Assembly (NCBI GenBank): GCA_900467685.1
Contig: UBQX01000015.1
Span: forward strand, 1 to 64,000
DNA from: Hyphomicrobiales bacterium
GTDB taxonomy: Bacteria > Pseudomonadota > Alphaproteobacteria > Rhizobiales > Rhizobiaceae
DNA: 64,000 nt
Direction: 5' to 3'
Part shown: piece by piece, positions 53,523 through 61,938 of the stretch
Numbering within the stretch: position 1 is the first letter of the stretch
Layout: the number at the start of each line of letters is the position of its first letter
The notes under the pieces: model-generated
What the model was told of the DNA's origin: nothing
Database searches by the model: none
What the model saw: the letters and a program-made list of their open reading frames with translations, nothing else
Position numbers and translations under genes: made by a program

Positions 53523-54449
53523 CTATACCGCCTTCAGACCCTTCACGGGAGGAGATTTTTCCCTGGTCAGCCCAGCCAGCCGTTCATATTGCTCGAAAAG
53601 GACGAAGAAGTCCTTGTCCGCCAGACCTTCCGCATACGCGGCCTCGTATTGCTGGCGGATCATCGATGCGAGATACATCGGCACATGGTCTGCCTTTGCC
53701 GCACCGAGAATAAGGTCGAAATCCTTCATCATCTGGGACACGGAAAAGGCCGGGTCGTAATTGCGATGGACCAGGAGATCGCGCTTGTAGGCGATCAGCG
53801 GCGAGGCGACAGCGCTTTCGCAAATCACGTTCAGCATCGTTTCGACACTGAGATTTCCCTTCAGACCCAGTGTTAGGGCCTCGCCGAGCAGGGCCGCCGT
53901 AGCGCCCACCAGAGCGTTGACCACCAGCTTGAGATAGCGTGCCTCCTCGCCGCCTCCGAGATAGAAGCGACGCGAAGAAAAGCTCTCGAGGATAGGCTCT
54001 ACACGACGATAGGCATCCTCCGGGCCGGACGCCATGACGGACAGCGTTCCCGACGAAGCAGTCACGGTGCTGCCGGAAACAGGCGCGCGGACATAGGCAA
54101 CGTTCCTGCGGGCAAGCGCCTCGGCCACCTCGGCAGAGATTTCGGGGGACACAGTGCTCATCTCCACCAGAACCTGTCCCGGTCGCATGATCTCCGCAAG
54201 AGTGCCAGGCGCAAGCGTCAGCTGTCTGAGCACCGCATCGTTCGGGATCGTCAGCATCACAACTTCGGATGCGTCGACAAGATCCGCCAGCGAATGGGCG
54301 ACATCGGCTCCTGCGGCAACGACAGATGCCCGGTTTTCCGGAAGAGGCTCGTAAACGGTAAGGCGAAAGCCCTTTTCCAGGACATGCCGGCTCATCGGCG
54401 CTCCCATCTTGCCTATGCCGGCCCATCCAACTCTCAAAGTATCTTGCAT
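53523..54449 (-). CDS. NAD-dependent beta-hydroxyacid dehydrogenase
   Basis: A 308-residue 6-phosphogluconate/3-hydroxyisobutyrate dehydrogenase-family enzyme: VGWAGIGKMGAPMSRHVLEKG cofactor loop (Ala for the first Gly-x-Gly position), MSTVSPEISAEVAEAL, RAPVSGSTVTASSGTLSVMASG substrate motif and KLVVNALVGATAALLGEALTLG with the catalytic Lys. Start after AAGGAAGG. It lies 85 bp upstream of the fusion regulator gene, same strand, probably one operon. Substrate: a beta-hydroxyacid, perhaps from the sugar-like compound. Confidence 0.88.
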   Translation of the reverse strand: MQDTLRVGWAGIGKMGAPMSRHVLEKGFRLTVYEPLPENRASVVAAGADVAHSLADLVDASEVVMLTIPNDAVLRQLTLAPGTLAEIMRPGQVLVEMSTVSPEISAEVAEALARRNVAYVRAPVSGSTVTASSGTLSVMASGPEDAYRRVEPILESFSSRRFYLGGGEEARYLKLVVNALVGATAALLGEALTLGLKGNLSVETMLNVICESAVASPLIAYKRDLLVHRNYDPAFSVSQMMKDFDLILGAAKADHVPMYLASMIRQQYEAAYAEGLADKDFFVLFEQYERLAGLTREKSPPVKGLKAV

Positions 54450-54955
54450 TTGAACCTTCCTTCCGAAACGGCGACCGACATCGGCGTCAAACACCACACT
54501 GTCATGGGGGAGATCGAGCTCACGTGAATGGATTTTCATGTGAGGTGCACGCACCGTTTCCTCCGGCTAAAACCTAGTGCTCGAAACCACGGCTATGCTT
54601 CATCAAAAATATCCATTTTGGATAATTAAGCATTTGTCCGGATGCGTCTTCGTGCCATAGCTTCAAAATCGGAATAGACGGAGGTTCCTTGGGAGGAATT
54701 CACGCTGTCTCTTGAATTTTTATCCCGGGCAAGAGTTTTCGTGCCCGGCGTGTTGTTGCAGACCAAAGCAACCTGACCGGATACCCGCGCGTATGGCTTG
54801 GCACTATACTCTCGGATCTTCCTGAAGGTTGGGAATATTCTGCAGGACCATAGTTGATATGCGTAGAATTCTGGTGCGCGTGGCGATGGGCGCAAAGCAT
54901 CTTCGAGTGTTTTGAGCAGCGCCTGAGGTACTTCTCCATGACGGAAGGCATGAAA
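54450..54955. promoter_or_regulatory. Divergent control region of the 51.7-64 kb cluster
   Basis: A 506-bp gap between the leftward dehydrogenase-regulator pair and the rightward catabolic operon. It includes TATCCA-TTT-TGGATA (54610-54624), a perfect 6-bp inverted repeat in AT-rich DNA, a candidate site for the fusion regulator. A minus-strand frame (54626-55129) runs into the neighbouring gene and lacks family resemblance, so it is not called. Confidence 0.45.
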
Positions 54956-56029
54956 ATGAAAGCGGTTAGATATTATTCGAAGAAAGATATCCGAGTTGAG
55001 GATGTGCCGGCACCGACCGGGCCCCTGGGCGATGATATGGTCCTGGTAGAACCGCTGGTCTGCGGTATCTGCGGGACAGACCTGCATGAATACATCGCGG
55101 GCCCGATCGTCACGCCGGCAACCCCGCACATCTATTCAGGCGCCGTGCTCCCCCAGATCCTCGGACATGAGTTTTCCGCAAGGGTCGTCGAGGTTGGCAA
55201 ATCCGTGACGCACGTCAAGCCGGGGTCGCGCGTCTCGATCCAGCCGCTGATTTCGCCGCGCGACGACTACTATGGCCGTCGCGGGCTGTTCCATCTGTCG
55301 GAGAAAATGGCCTGCGTGGGACTGTCCTGGGATTGGGGCGGCATGGGTGAGCAGGCTATCGTCAACGGCTACAATGTATTTCCCGTCCCTGATACCGTTT
55401 CCGACGTCCAGGCGGCGATGATCGAGCCTGCGGCCGTGGCGCTTTACGGCGTCGATCGCGGTGGTGTCACCAGTGGCAGCAGCGTGCTTGTTTCGGGCGT
55501 CGGTCCTATCGGCGCGCTGGTTCTCCTTGCTGCCAAGGCGGCCGGGGCAACGACCATCTTCGTTTCAGAACTCAATCCCAATCGGCGCGCGCTGGCCAAA
55601 CAGCTTGTGCCGGAAGCCATTGTCTTCGATCCGCGGGAGACTGACGCGCTGCAGCTTTTCCGCGACCATACCGAAGAGGGTGTCGGTCTTGATGTCGCTC
55701 TGGAATGCGTCGGCGCCGAAAGCTCGCTTAATCTCTGTGCCCAGGCAGTCCGCCGTCGCGGGACGGTGGTGCAGGTCGGCCTGCATATGAAGCCGGCTGC
55801 GGTGGACGCAATGCTGTGGGCGCTCAAGGATATCACCGTCGAGGCAACCTGGTGCTATCCGGTTCAGATCTGGCCACGCGTCGCATCGATGATTGGCGCG
55901 GGGATTTTCCCCGTCGAGAAAATCGTCACGGCGAAGATTTCACCTGACGACGTGGTCGCTCAGGGATTTGAGGCGCTGCTCGATCCGAAGGCAACGCATA
56001 TGAAGATTCTGGTCGACATGAAGGCCTGA
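54956..56029 (+). CDS. Zinc-type alcohol/polyol dehydrogenase lacking structural zinc
   Basis: A 357-residue medium-chain dehydrogenase of the butanediol/sorbitol dehydrogenase group. The catalytic zinc site is present (Cys39 in GICGTD, His71-Glu72 in LGHEF, Glu in MIEPAAVALYG). NAD loop SGVGPIGALVLLAAKAAGA. The structural zinc lobe, normally four cysteines, reads ISPRDDYYGRRGLFHLSEKMA with none of them, so that site is lost. Start 54956 has GGAAGG seven bases upstream. First gene of the rightward operon; it likely oxidises a vicinal hydroxyl. Confidence 0.85.
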   Translation: MKAVRYYSKKDIRVEDVPAPTGPLGDDMVLVEPLVCGICGTDLHEYIAGPIVTPATPHIYSGAVLPQILGHEFSARVVEVGKSVTHVKPGSRVSIQPLISPRDDYYGRRGLFHLSEKMACVGLSWDWGGMGEQAIVNGYNVFPVPDTVSDVQAAMIEPAAVALYGVDRGGVTSGSSVLVSGVGPIGALVLLAAKAAGATTIFVSELNPNRRALAKQLVPEAIVFDPRETDALQLFRDHTEEGVGLDVALECVGAESSLNLCAQAVRRRGTVVQVGLHMKPAAVDAMLWALKDITVEATWCYPVQIWPRVASMIGAGIFPVEKIVTAKISPDDVVAQGFEALLDPKATHMKILVDMKA

Positions 56030-56133
56030 CGGCCCGTCGCCATGCAAGTCACGAATGGTGGATGTGTCACGAAGGTAAGCGCCTGCCGCGCTGTCCTTGG
56101 TCGCTTCACTGCGTCAATCGAAAGGAGTTCCGC

Positions 56134-56418
56134 ATGCACTACGTCGTTCATTGCCTCGATCACGAGGGCGCCGTCGAAAAGCGATTGGCAAATTATGAGG
56201 CTCACAAGGCCTATCTCGGCTCGGGCAAGACCAAAACCGTGATCTCGGGGCCTCTGCTGGCCGATGACAACACGACGATGATCGGATCGCTTTTCGTCTT
56301 CGACGCGGAGACCAAGGAAGAAATCGTTGCCTTCAACAGGGAAGACCCCTTCACGAAGGCCGGCGTCTGGAAAACCGTGAACATTCATCCCTTCAACAAG
56401 CGGGTAGACAACCGATGA
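56134..56418 (+). CDS. YciI-family protein (copy 1)
   Basis: A 94-residue single-domain YciI protein: HYVVHCLDHEGAVEKRLANYEAHKAYL, VISGPLLADDNTTMIGSLFVFDA and FNREDPFTKAGVWKTVNIHPF. The His in EAHKAYL and Asp in REDPF are the paired polar residues of the family. TftG of the 2,4,5-T pathway, a YciI protein next to hydroxyquinol dioxygenase and maleylacetate reductase genes, removes chloride from 5-chlorohydroxyquinol. A similar elimination or dehydration role is possible here. ATG overlaps nothing upstream; its stop overlaps the next start (ATGA). Confidence 0.8.
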   Translation: MHYVVHCLDHEGAVEKRLANYEAHKAYLGSGKTKTVISGPLLADDNTTMIGSLFVFDAETKEEIVAFNREDPFTKAGVWKTVNIHPFNKRVDNR

Positions 56419-57425
56419 CAACGATCGACAAGCCCGTCTCAGCGGCCATCATTGGGCTTGGCTGGTGGGGACGCAAGATGGTGACGCTGGTCAATGCGGG
56501 CGGCGCCGATATGAAATTCGTCCGCGGCGTCGACCCAAGCGCCGAGGCGGCAGCCTTTGCAAGCGAAAAGGGCCTCAAGTTTTCGTCCGATATGGCCGAG
56601 GCACTCGCCGATCCCGAAATCGAGGCTGTCGTGCTGGCGACGCCGCATTCGCTGCATCGTGAGCAGATCGAGCAGGCCGTTGCCGCTGGCAAGCATGTCT
56701 TTTGCGAAAAGCCCCTCGACCTGACGAAGGCCGGCGCAGAGGCATCCGTCAATCTCTGCCGCCAGGCCGGTCTGGTTCTCGGCATGGGACACGAGCGTCG
56801 TTTTGAGCCGCCCATTGCCGAAATCCTGCAGGCCGCCGCGGACGGTCGGCTGGGAAGGCTGCTACAGATCGAATCCAATTTCAGCCACGACAAATTCCTG
56901 GCGCTTGATCCGTCCAACTGGCGGCTGAAAGCGGACCAGGCTCCGGCAGGCGGCATGACCGCAACGGGGATCCACCTGACCGACCTTGCCGTAAAGCTCA
57001 TGGGGCGCCCGATCGATGTGCGGGTTGCATGCGAAAATCTCGCTTCAGCCATCCCCCAGGGGGATACGATGAGCGCGCATATTCGATTTGAGAACGGCGG
57101 CACCGCTTACGTGTCCGCAACGCTCTCCACGCCCTTCATCTCGCGATTTGCCGTCTTTGGGACAAACGGCTGGATCGAGGTTCGGGACAAGGCCCATGTC
57201 GAAGCCCCGGAAGGCTGGGTTGTCACGGAAGGGTGGAAGAACCAGCGCATCACCGTGCGCGAAGTGGAGCCGGCCGAACCGGTGCGCGACAACCTGCGCG
57301 CATTTGCCCATGCCGTGCGGGGCAAGTCCGAATATCCGATTTCCGGTGAGGACATGATCAACAACATTGCGCTGCTGGAAGCGATCGTCAGGTCGGCAAA
57401 AACCGGCGCTCTGGAAAAGATTTGA
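56415..57425 (+). CDS. Gfo/Idh/MocA-family oxidoreductase
   Basis: A 336-residue NAD(P)-dependent sugar/cyclitol oxidoreductase: AAIIGLGWWGRKMVTLV nucleotide loop, ATPHSLHREQIEQAVAAGKHVFCEKPL with the EKP motif, and GGMTATGIHLTDLAVKLMG with the catalytic His (Asp of the usual DxGxH is Thr). The family oxidises inositols, sugars and glycosides, often at C2 or C3. Coupled to the YciI gene by a 4-bp overlap and followed 10 bp later by a second zinc-type dehydrogenase. Confidence 0.87.
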   Translation: MTTIDKPVSAAIIGLGWWGRKMVTLVNAGGADMKFVRGVDPSAEAAAFASEKGLKFSSDMAEALADPEIEAVVLATPHSLHREQIEQAVAAGKHVFCEKPLDLTKAGAEASVNLCRQAGLVLGMGHERRFEPPIAEILQAAADGRLGRLLQIESNFSHDKFLALDPSNWRLKADQAPAGGMTATGIHLTDLAVKLMGRPIDVRVACENLASAIPQGDTMSAHIRFENGGTAYVSATLSTPFISRFAVFGTNGWIEVRDKAHVEAPEGWVVTEGWKNQRITVREVEPAEPVRDNLRAFAHAVRGKSEYPISGEDMINNIALLEAIVRSAKTGALEKI

Positions 57426-57435
57426 GGAGGATCCC

Positions 57436-58419
57436 GTGAAGGCTCTTGTATTCGAAGCCCCTGAAAGGCCCGTCATTGTCGATGCGCCGATGCCGGATCT
57501 GTCGCCCAATGACGTTCTTGTGCAGACCAAGGCCGTAGGCATCTGCCATTCCGACTACGAACTTCTGGCAGGCCGCTATATCATCCCGATTTCGTATCCG
57601 GTCACACCGGGGCATGAATGGTGCGGCGAGATCGTCGAGGTCGGTCGCAATGTGACCGGGTTCAGGAAGGGCGATCGCGTCGTTGGCGAATGCGTGGTGA
57701 GAACACCCGAGAGGCTGCACCATTTCGGCTTTTCCATGAGTGGCGCAGATCGTGAATTCTTCGCCGTCAATCCCGAGTGGCTGCACAAGCTGCCCGACGC
57801 GGTCGACAACAAGAAGGCTGCGCTGATCGAACCCTTCACCTGTGGGTACTATGCAGTCATGCGCTCCGGTGGAACCAATGCAAGCGAGACCGTCGTCGTC
57901 TCCGGTGGCGGGACGATCGGCCTCGTCTCGGCGGCAGCGGCAATCGGAATGGGCGCTCGCGTCATCGTTGTCGATCCGCTCGCCTCACGCCGCGAGGTGG
58001 CACTCAAGCTCGGCGCGGATGCTGTCATCGATCCGACGGATGGGGGCGCAACCGACCGTGTTCGCGAGTTGACCGGCGGGCATGGTGCGGATCTCGTGGT
58101 CGAAGCGTCCGGCCATGACGCCTCCCTGGCTGCAGCGTTCGACTACGCACGCGAGGAAGGCCGCATGTCGATGGTTGGCATCAATATCGGCCGCAAGGTT
58201 CCGGTCGTGATCGGCCAGATCCAGATGAAGAACCTGACGGTTCGCGGCTGCATCGGTTCTCCCGGCGTATGGCCCTCCGCCATTCGCTTCCTGGAGCGCA
58301 CCGGCATCAACCTCGCGCCCATCCAGACACACGACTTCGCTTTGACCGATGCGGTCAGCGCCTTCTCGTTCGGACAGGATCCGACCAAAAGCATCAAGAT
58401 TACTCTACTCAACGGATAA
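57436..58419 (+). CDS. Zinc-type dehydrogenase (second copy, short zinc lobe)
   Basis: A 327-residue medium-chain dehydrogenase, GTG start after GAGGAGG. Catalytic residues are visible as CHSDYE (Cys38), GHEWCGE (His-Glu) and IEPFTCGYYAV. NAD loop SGGGTIGLVSAAAAIG. As in the gene at 54956 the structural zinc cysteines are absent and the lobe is shortened (ECVVRTPERLHHFGFSMSG). Two different enzymes of this type in one operon imply two hydroxyl oxidations or an oxidation and a reduction. Confidence 0.85.
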   Translation: MKALVFEAPERPVIVDAPMPDLSPNDVLVQTKAVGICHSDYELLAGRYIIPISYPVTPGHEWCGEIVEVGRNVTGFRKGDRVVGECVVRTPERLHHFGFSMSGADREFFAVNPEWLHKLPDAVDNKKAALIEPFTCGYYAVMRSGGTNASETVVVSGGGTIGLVSAAAAIGMGARVIVVDPLASRREVALKLGADAVIDPTDGGATDRVRELTGGHGADLVVEASGHDASLAAAFDYAREEGRMSMVGINIGRKVPVVIGQIQMKNLTVRGCIGSPGVWPSAIRFLERTGINLAPIQTHDFALTDAVSAFSFGQDPTKSIKITLLNG

Positions 58420-58422
58420 AAA

Positions 58423-59481
58423 ATGGCAAATCAGGCACTTATCGTCGGCGCGACCGGCATTACCGGGAGCAATCTGGCAGAGCACCTGCTCTCTCTCGGC
58501 GGCTGGGACGTGCTGGGGCTGTCGCGCTCGCAAAGCCGCATTCCGGGCGTGAAGACGCTCGGTTGCGACCTGACGGACGCAGCATCCGTCAAGACTGCAA
58601 TTGGCGATGCGCGTCCGACACATGTCTTCATCACGGCTTGGTCGCGTCAGGACACCGAAGCGCAGAACTGCATCGTCAACGGTGCCATCGTGCGCAATGT
58701 GCTGGACGCGCTCGCAGGACGCGGCGTCAAGCACGTAGCTCTCACCACCGGGACAAAACATTATCTTGGCCCCTTCGAGTCCTATGCAAAGACACAGCCC
58801 GAGACGCCATTCCGGGAAGAGCAGGAAAGACTTCCAGGAGAAAACTTCTACTACGTGCAGGAGGATGAAGTTTTTGCGGCGGCAGCGCGTGATGGCTTCA
58901 CATGGTCCATCCACCGCCCGCACACCCTGATCGGCTATGCGGTCGGCAATGCCATGAATATGGCAGCGACCCTCGCCGTCTATGCGACCATCTGCAAGGA
59001 AACGGGTCGTGACTTCGTCTTTCCAGGATCGCCGCAACAGTGGCAGGCTGCAACAGACGTAACCGATGTCCGCGTTCTGGCGCATCACCTGGCATGGGCA
59101 GCAACCCATAAGGAAGCAGCCAATCTCGCATTCAATGTGGTGAACGGCGAGATTTTCCGCTGGAAGTGGCTGTGGCCTCGACTTGCAGCCTATTTCGGGC
59201 TCGAAGCTGCTGCCTATCCCGGCACCCCGAACACCCTGGAAGACCAGATGAAGGACGCGTCCGATATCTGGGACGGCATCGTGCAGACGCATGGGCTTCA
59301 GCCGAACAAGCTTTCCCACGTTGCATCCTTCTGGCACTCCGACGCCGATCTCGGGCGCCAGATCGAAACTTTCAACGACATGGGGCGGAGCCGCAAGCTG
59401 GGCTTCATGGAATATCAGGAAACACTTCAGTCCTTTACGGATGCGTTCGACCGTCTTCGGGCGGATCGGATCATTCCCTGA
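58423..59481 (+). CDS. PRISE-type enone reductase (SDR)
   Basis: A 352-residue atypical SDR: ALIVGATGITGSNLAEHL cofactor loop, TGTKHYLGPF at 109-118 and NFYYVQED at 141-148, the hallmark of progesterone 5-beta-reductase/iridoid synthase (PRISE) enzymes, which replace the usual YxxxK with a Lys and a Tyr in these two motifs. They reduce the double bond of enones, often in cyclic compounds. Its place just before a hydroxyquinol dioxygenase suggests a cyclohexenone-type intermediate. Start 3 bp after the previous stop. Confidence 0.85.
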   Translation: MANQALIVGATGITGSNLAEHLLSLGGWDVLGLSRSQSRIPGVKTLGCDLTDAASVKTAIGDARPTHVFITAWSRQDTEAQNCIVNGAIVRNVLDALAGRGVKHVALTTGTKHYLGPFESYAKTQPETPFREEQERLPGENFYYVQEDEVFAAAARDGFTWSIHRPHTLIGYAVGNAMNMAATLAVYATICKETGRDFVFPGSPQQWQAATDVTDVRVLAHHLAWAATHKEAANLAFNVVNGEIFRWKWLWPRLAAYFGLEAAAYPGTPNTLEDQMKDASDIWDGIVQTHGLQPNKLSHVASFWHSDADLGRQIETFNDMGRSRKLGFMEYQETLQSFTDAFDRLRADRIIP

Positions 59482-59498
59482 CGACAAGGAGAGTGCAG

Positions 59499-60380
59499 AT
59501 GACTGGCACTGAACGACGTGGCGGTGATGTAACGGGCTACTTCACGGAGCAGAATTCCGTGGAGACCGTCAACGGACGGACAGGACCCAACGCCGATCCT
59601 CGCCTTGCCCACGTCATGGCAAGCCTGGTCCGGCATCTGCACAACTTTGTTCGCGAGGTCGAGCTGACACAGGACGAATGGGAAATCGGCATCGATTTTC
59701 TCACCCGCACTGGTCAGATTTGCACGCATGAACGCCAGGAATTCATCCTCCTGTCGGATACGCTCGGCGTCTCGATGCTGGTGGACGCCATCAACAACCG
59801 GCGTACCCCGCCCGCGACGGAAAACACCGTCTTCGGTCCATTTCACGTCGAGGGATGTCCGGTGCGGCAGATGGGCGACTCCATCTGCCTCGACGGAAAG
59901 GGAGAAACCTGCCTCTTTGCAGGACGTGTGACGGATCTCGACGGAAAGCCGATATCCGGAGCACGAATAGATGTCTGGTCCGACAATGCGGACGGATATT
60001 ACGACGTCCAGCAGCCTGGCATCCAGCCGCAGTGGAACAACCGCGGCGTCTTCGTCACGGGTGACGACGGCCAATACAGTTTCGTCGGCATCAAGCCGGT
60101 CTCCTATCCGATTCCGGATGACGGTCCCGTTGGGGCCATGCTGGCGGGGTTGGACCGGCATCCCTACCGGCCTGCACATATGCACTACATGGTTCGTGCC
60201 GAAGGGTTCCAGAAACTGGTCACGCACACATTCGTCGGCGGAGACAAATATCTCGAATCCGACGCGGTCTTCGGCGTCAAGCAGACGCTGGTCGCGCCCT
60301 TTACCAAACTGGATGGGGAGAAGACCGAATGGCGCTCGGACTATGACTTTGTTCTCATGCCTGCGCGCCAAAAGCGATAG
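59499..60380 (+). CDS. Hydroxyquinol 1,2-dioxygenase (copy 3)
   Basis: A 293-residue intradiol dioxygenase like copy 2 across its length (TQDEWEIGIDFLTRTGQICTHERQEFILLSDTLGVSMLVDAINN). Metal ligands are Tyr in DGYYDVQQ, Tyr in SYPIPDDGP and the His pair in RPAHMHYMV. Two differences in the active-site loop stand out: DVWSDNADGYY in place of DVWQANDEGFY and QPQWNNRG in place of QPDFNLRG. These may widen or shift substrate choice. It is followed 9 bp later by maleylacetate reductase. Confidence 0.9.
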   Translation: MTGTERRGGDVTGYFTEQNSVETVNGRTGPNADPRLAHVMASLVRHLHNFVREVELTQDEWEIGIDFLTRTGQICTHERQEFILLSDTLGVSMLVDAINNRRTPPATENTVFGPFHVEGCPVRQMGDSICLDGKGETCLFAGRVTDLDGKPISGARIDVWSDNADGYYDVQQPGIQPQWNNRGVFVTGDDGQYSFVGIKPVSYPIPDDGPVGAMLAGLDRHPYRPAHMHYMVRAEGFQKLVTHTFVGGDKYLESDAVFGVKQTLVAPFTKLDGEKTEWRSDYDFVLMPARQKR

Positions 60381-60389
60381 GGGTCTGCC

Positions 60390-61445
60390 TTGGACAATTT
60401 TATTTTCAATTCCAATCCCGGACGCGTCTTGTTCGGAAGCGGGACCGTCGCACGGCTCCCCGACGAGGCGGCTCGACTGAATGGCGAACGTGTCCTCGTC
60501 CTGTCGACGCCCGAGCAGGCCGATCTCGCGTCAAGCGTCGCCGGATATCTTGGCAATCGGGTCGCTTCGGTTTTCTCGAATGCCCAGATGCATACGCCGG
60601 TCGAGGTGACCCGCGAAGCCATGCGCATTGTCGATGAGGTTCGGGCCGACCTGATTGTTTCAGTCGGTGGCGGCTCGACAACCGGCCTCGGCAAGGCAAT
60701 CGCATTTCGCACCGACCTGCCCCAAATCGTGGTTCCAACGACCTATGCAGGCTCGGAGGCGACACCGATCCTGGGTGAAACGGACGCCGGCCGAAAGACG
60801 ACAAAATCGGATCCGCGGATCCTGCCGGAAGTCATCGTCTATGATGTCGACCTGACCCTCAGCCTGCCGGTTTCGATGTCCGTTACAAGCGGGATCAATG
60901 CAATCGCGCATGCCGTGGAGGCGCTTTACGCACGCGACGCCAACCCGATCATTTCCATGATGGCGGAAGAGGCGATAACCTCGATCGCGCGGGGCCTTCC
61001 GCGCGTTGCTGCAAACGCTCAGGACCGAGAGGCGAGGGCGCAAGTTCTTTATGGTGCGTGGCTATGCGGCGTGTCCCTCGGATCGGTCGGCATGGCACTG
61101 CATCACAAGCTTTGCCATACGCTCGGCGGAATGTTCAATCTGCCGCATGCGGCGATGCATACGGCCATCCTGCCCCATGCACTGCGCTACAATGCCGATG
61201 CCGCTCCTGCTGCGGTGGCGCGCGTGAGCCGCGCCCTTGGCTTCGATGACGCGCCGAAGGGACTTTTCAATTTCGCGAAGGGACTGGGAGCGACCATGTC
61301 GCTCAAGTCTCTTGGCATGCCGGAGGGTGGTATCGAGGCCGCCGTGAAGGAGGCAATGGCCAACGCCTACTGGAACCCCAGGCCGCTCGAAAAGGGCCCG
61401 CTGACAAAGCTTCTGGAACTGGCGTGGGCGGGCGAAGCCCCGTGA
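60390..61445 (+). CDS. Maleylacetate reductase (copy 2)
   Basis: A 351-residue enzyme clearly paralogous to the one at 34667: VSVGGGSTTGLGKAIAFRTDLPQIVVPTTYAGSEATPILGET, GMALHHKLCHTLGGMFNLPHAAMHTAILPH, and NAYWNPRPLEKG. It starts with TTG (60390) after an AGGGG site. With the dioxygenase just upstream it converts hydroxyquinol to beta-ketoadipate. Confidence 0.9.
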   Translation: MDNFIFNSNPGRVLFGSGTVARLPDEAARLNGERVLVLSTPEQADLASSVAGYLGNRVASVFSNAQMHTPVEVTREAMRIVDEVRADLIVSVGGGSTTGLGKAIAFRTDLPQIVVPTTYAGSEATPILGETDAGRKTTKSDPRILPEVIVYDVDLTLSLPVSMSVTSGINAIAHAVEALYARDANPIISMMAEEAITSIARGLPRVAANAQDREARAQVLYGAWLCGVSLGSVGMALHHKLCHTLGGMFNLPHAAMHTAILPHALRYNADAAPAAVARVSRALGFDDAPKGLFNFAKGLGATMSLKSLGMPEGGIEAAVKEAMANAYWNPRPLEKGPLTKLLELAWAGEAP

Positions 61446-61483
61446 GGTGCAGCTCCCACATTCCGGACCGCAACCTCACTTAG

Positions 61484-61503
61484 AAAAGCATAGAAATGCT
61501 TTT
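61484..61503 (+). terminator. Terminator-like hairpin after maleylacetate reductase copy 2
   Basis: AAAAGCA (61484-61490), loop TAGAAA, TGCTTTT (61497-61503), followed by A-rich DNA. The 61446-61647 gap is strikingly AT-rich; nothing else is supported in it. Confidence 0.5.
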
Positions 61504-61647
61504 AAAAACAAAGGCTTTTCAAAAAGTCCAAAATGAATATTTCTCCGGTTTTATTTGAAAAAATACGGCTCTAACATCAAAAATTGAAAGAAAGCAAAAC
61601 GGCAGATCGGACAATAAATAACGACATAAAACAGGGAGAGAAATGAA

Positions 61648-61938
61648 ATGATTGCGGTTCGCTTCGCGATTAGCAATCCGGAAAAATCATCGGAAAGAGA
61701 AACTTATTTCGAAGACCATAAGAAATATCTCCGATCCAGTGGTTTTGACATCATTCACTCCGGACCTCTTCTTGAAGAGACAGGAAGCGGTCAAGGCGCT
61801 TTAGTTGTCGCCAAAGTCGTTAATCTTGAAGATATGCGTCGTTTTAGCGAAAATGACCCCTTTGTCCGGAACGGTGTTTATGGGGTCGTCAAAATCTATG
61901 AGTGGACGCCGACGATAGGCTCGCTGGCGTCCTTCTGA
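61648..61938 (+). CDS. YciI-family protein (copy 2, AT-rich)
   Basis: A 96-residue YciI protein (SSERETYFEDHKKYLRSSGFDIIHSGPLLEETGSG; FSENDPFVRNGVYGVVKIYEW). The family His and Asp are in FEDHKKYL and ENDPF. RBS GGGAGAG precedes the ATG; an ATG five bases earlier stops at once. Codon use (many AAA, TTT, GAA) is clearly less GC-rich than in flanking genes, suggesting separate acquisition. It may act as a dehydratase or dehydrochlorinase like TftG. Confidence 0.75.
   Translation: MIAVRFAISNPEKSSERETYFEDHKKYLRSSGFDIIHSGPLLEETGSGQGALVVAKVVNLEDMRRFSENDPFVRNGVYGVVKIYEWTPTIGSLASF

Noticed and set aside
56134-56418. Calling the YciI proteins muconolactone isomerases
   Set aside because: Both families are small ferredoxin-like barrels, but these sequences carry the YciI His-Asp pattern and lack the CatC N-terminus seen at 31214.
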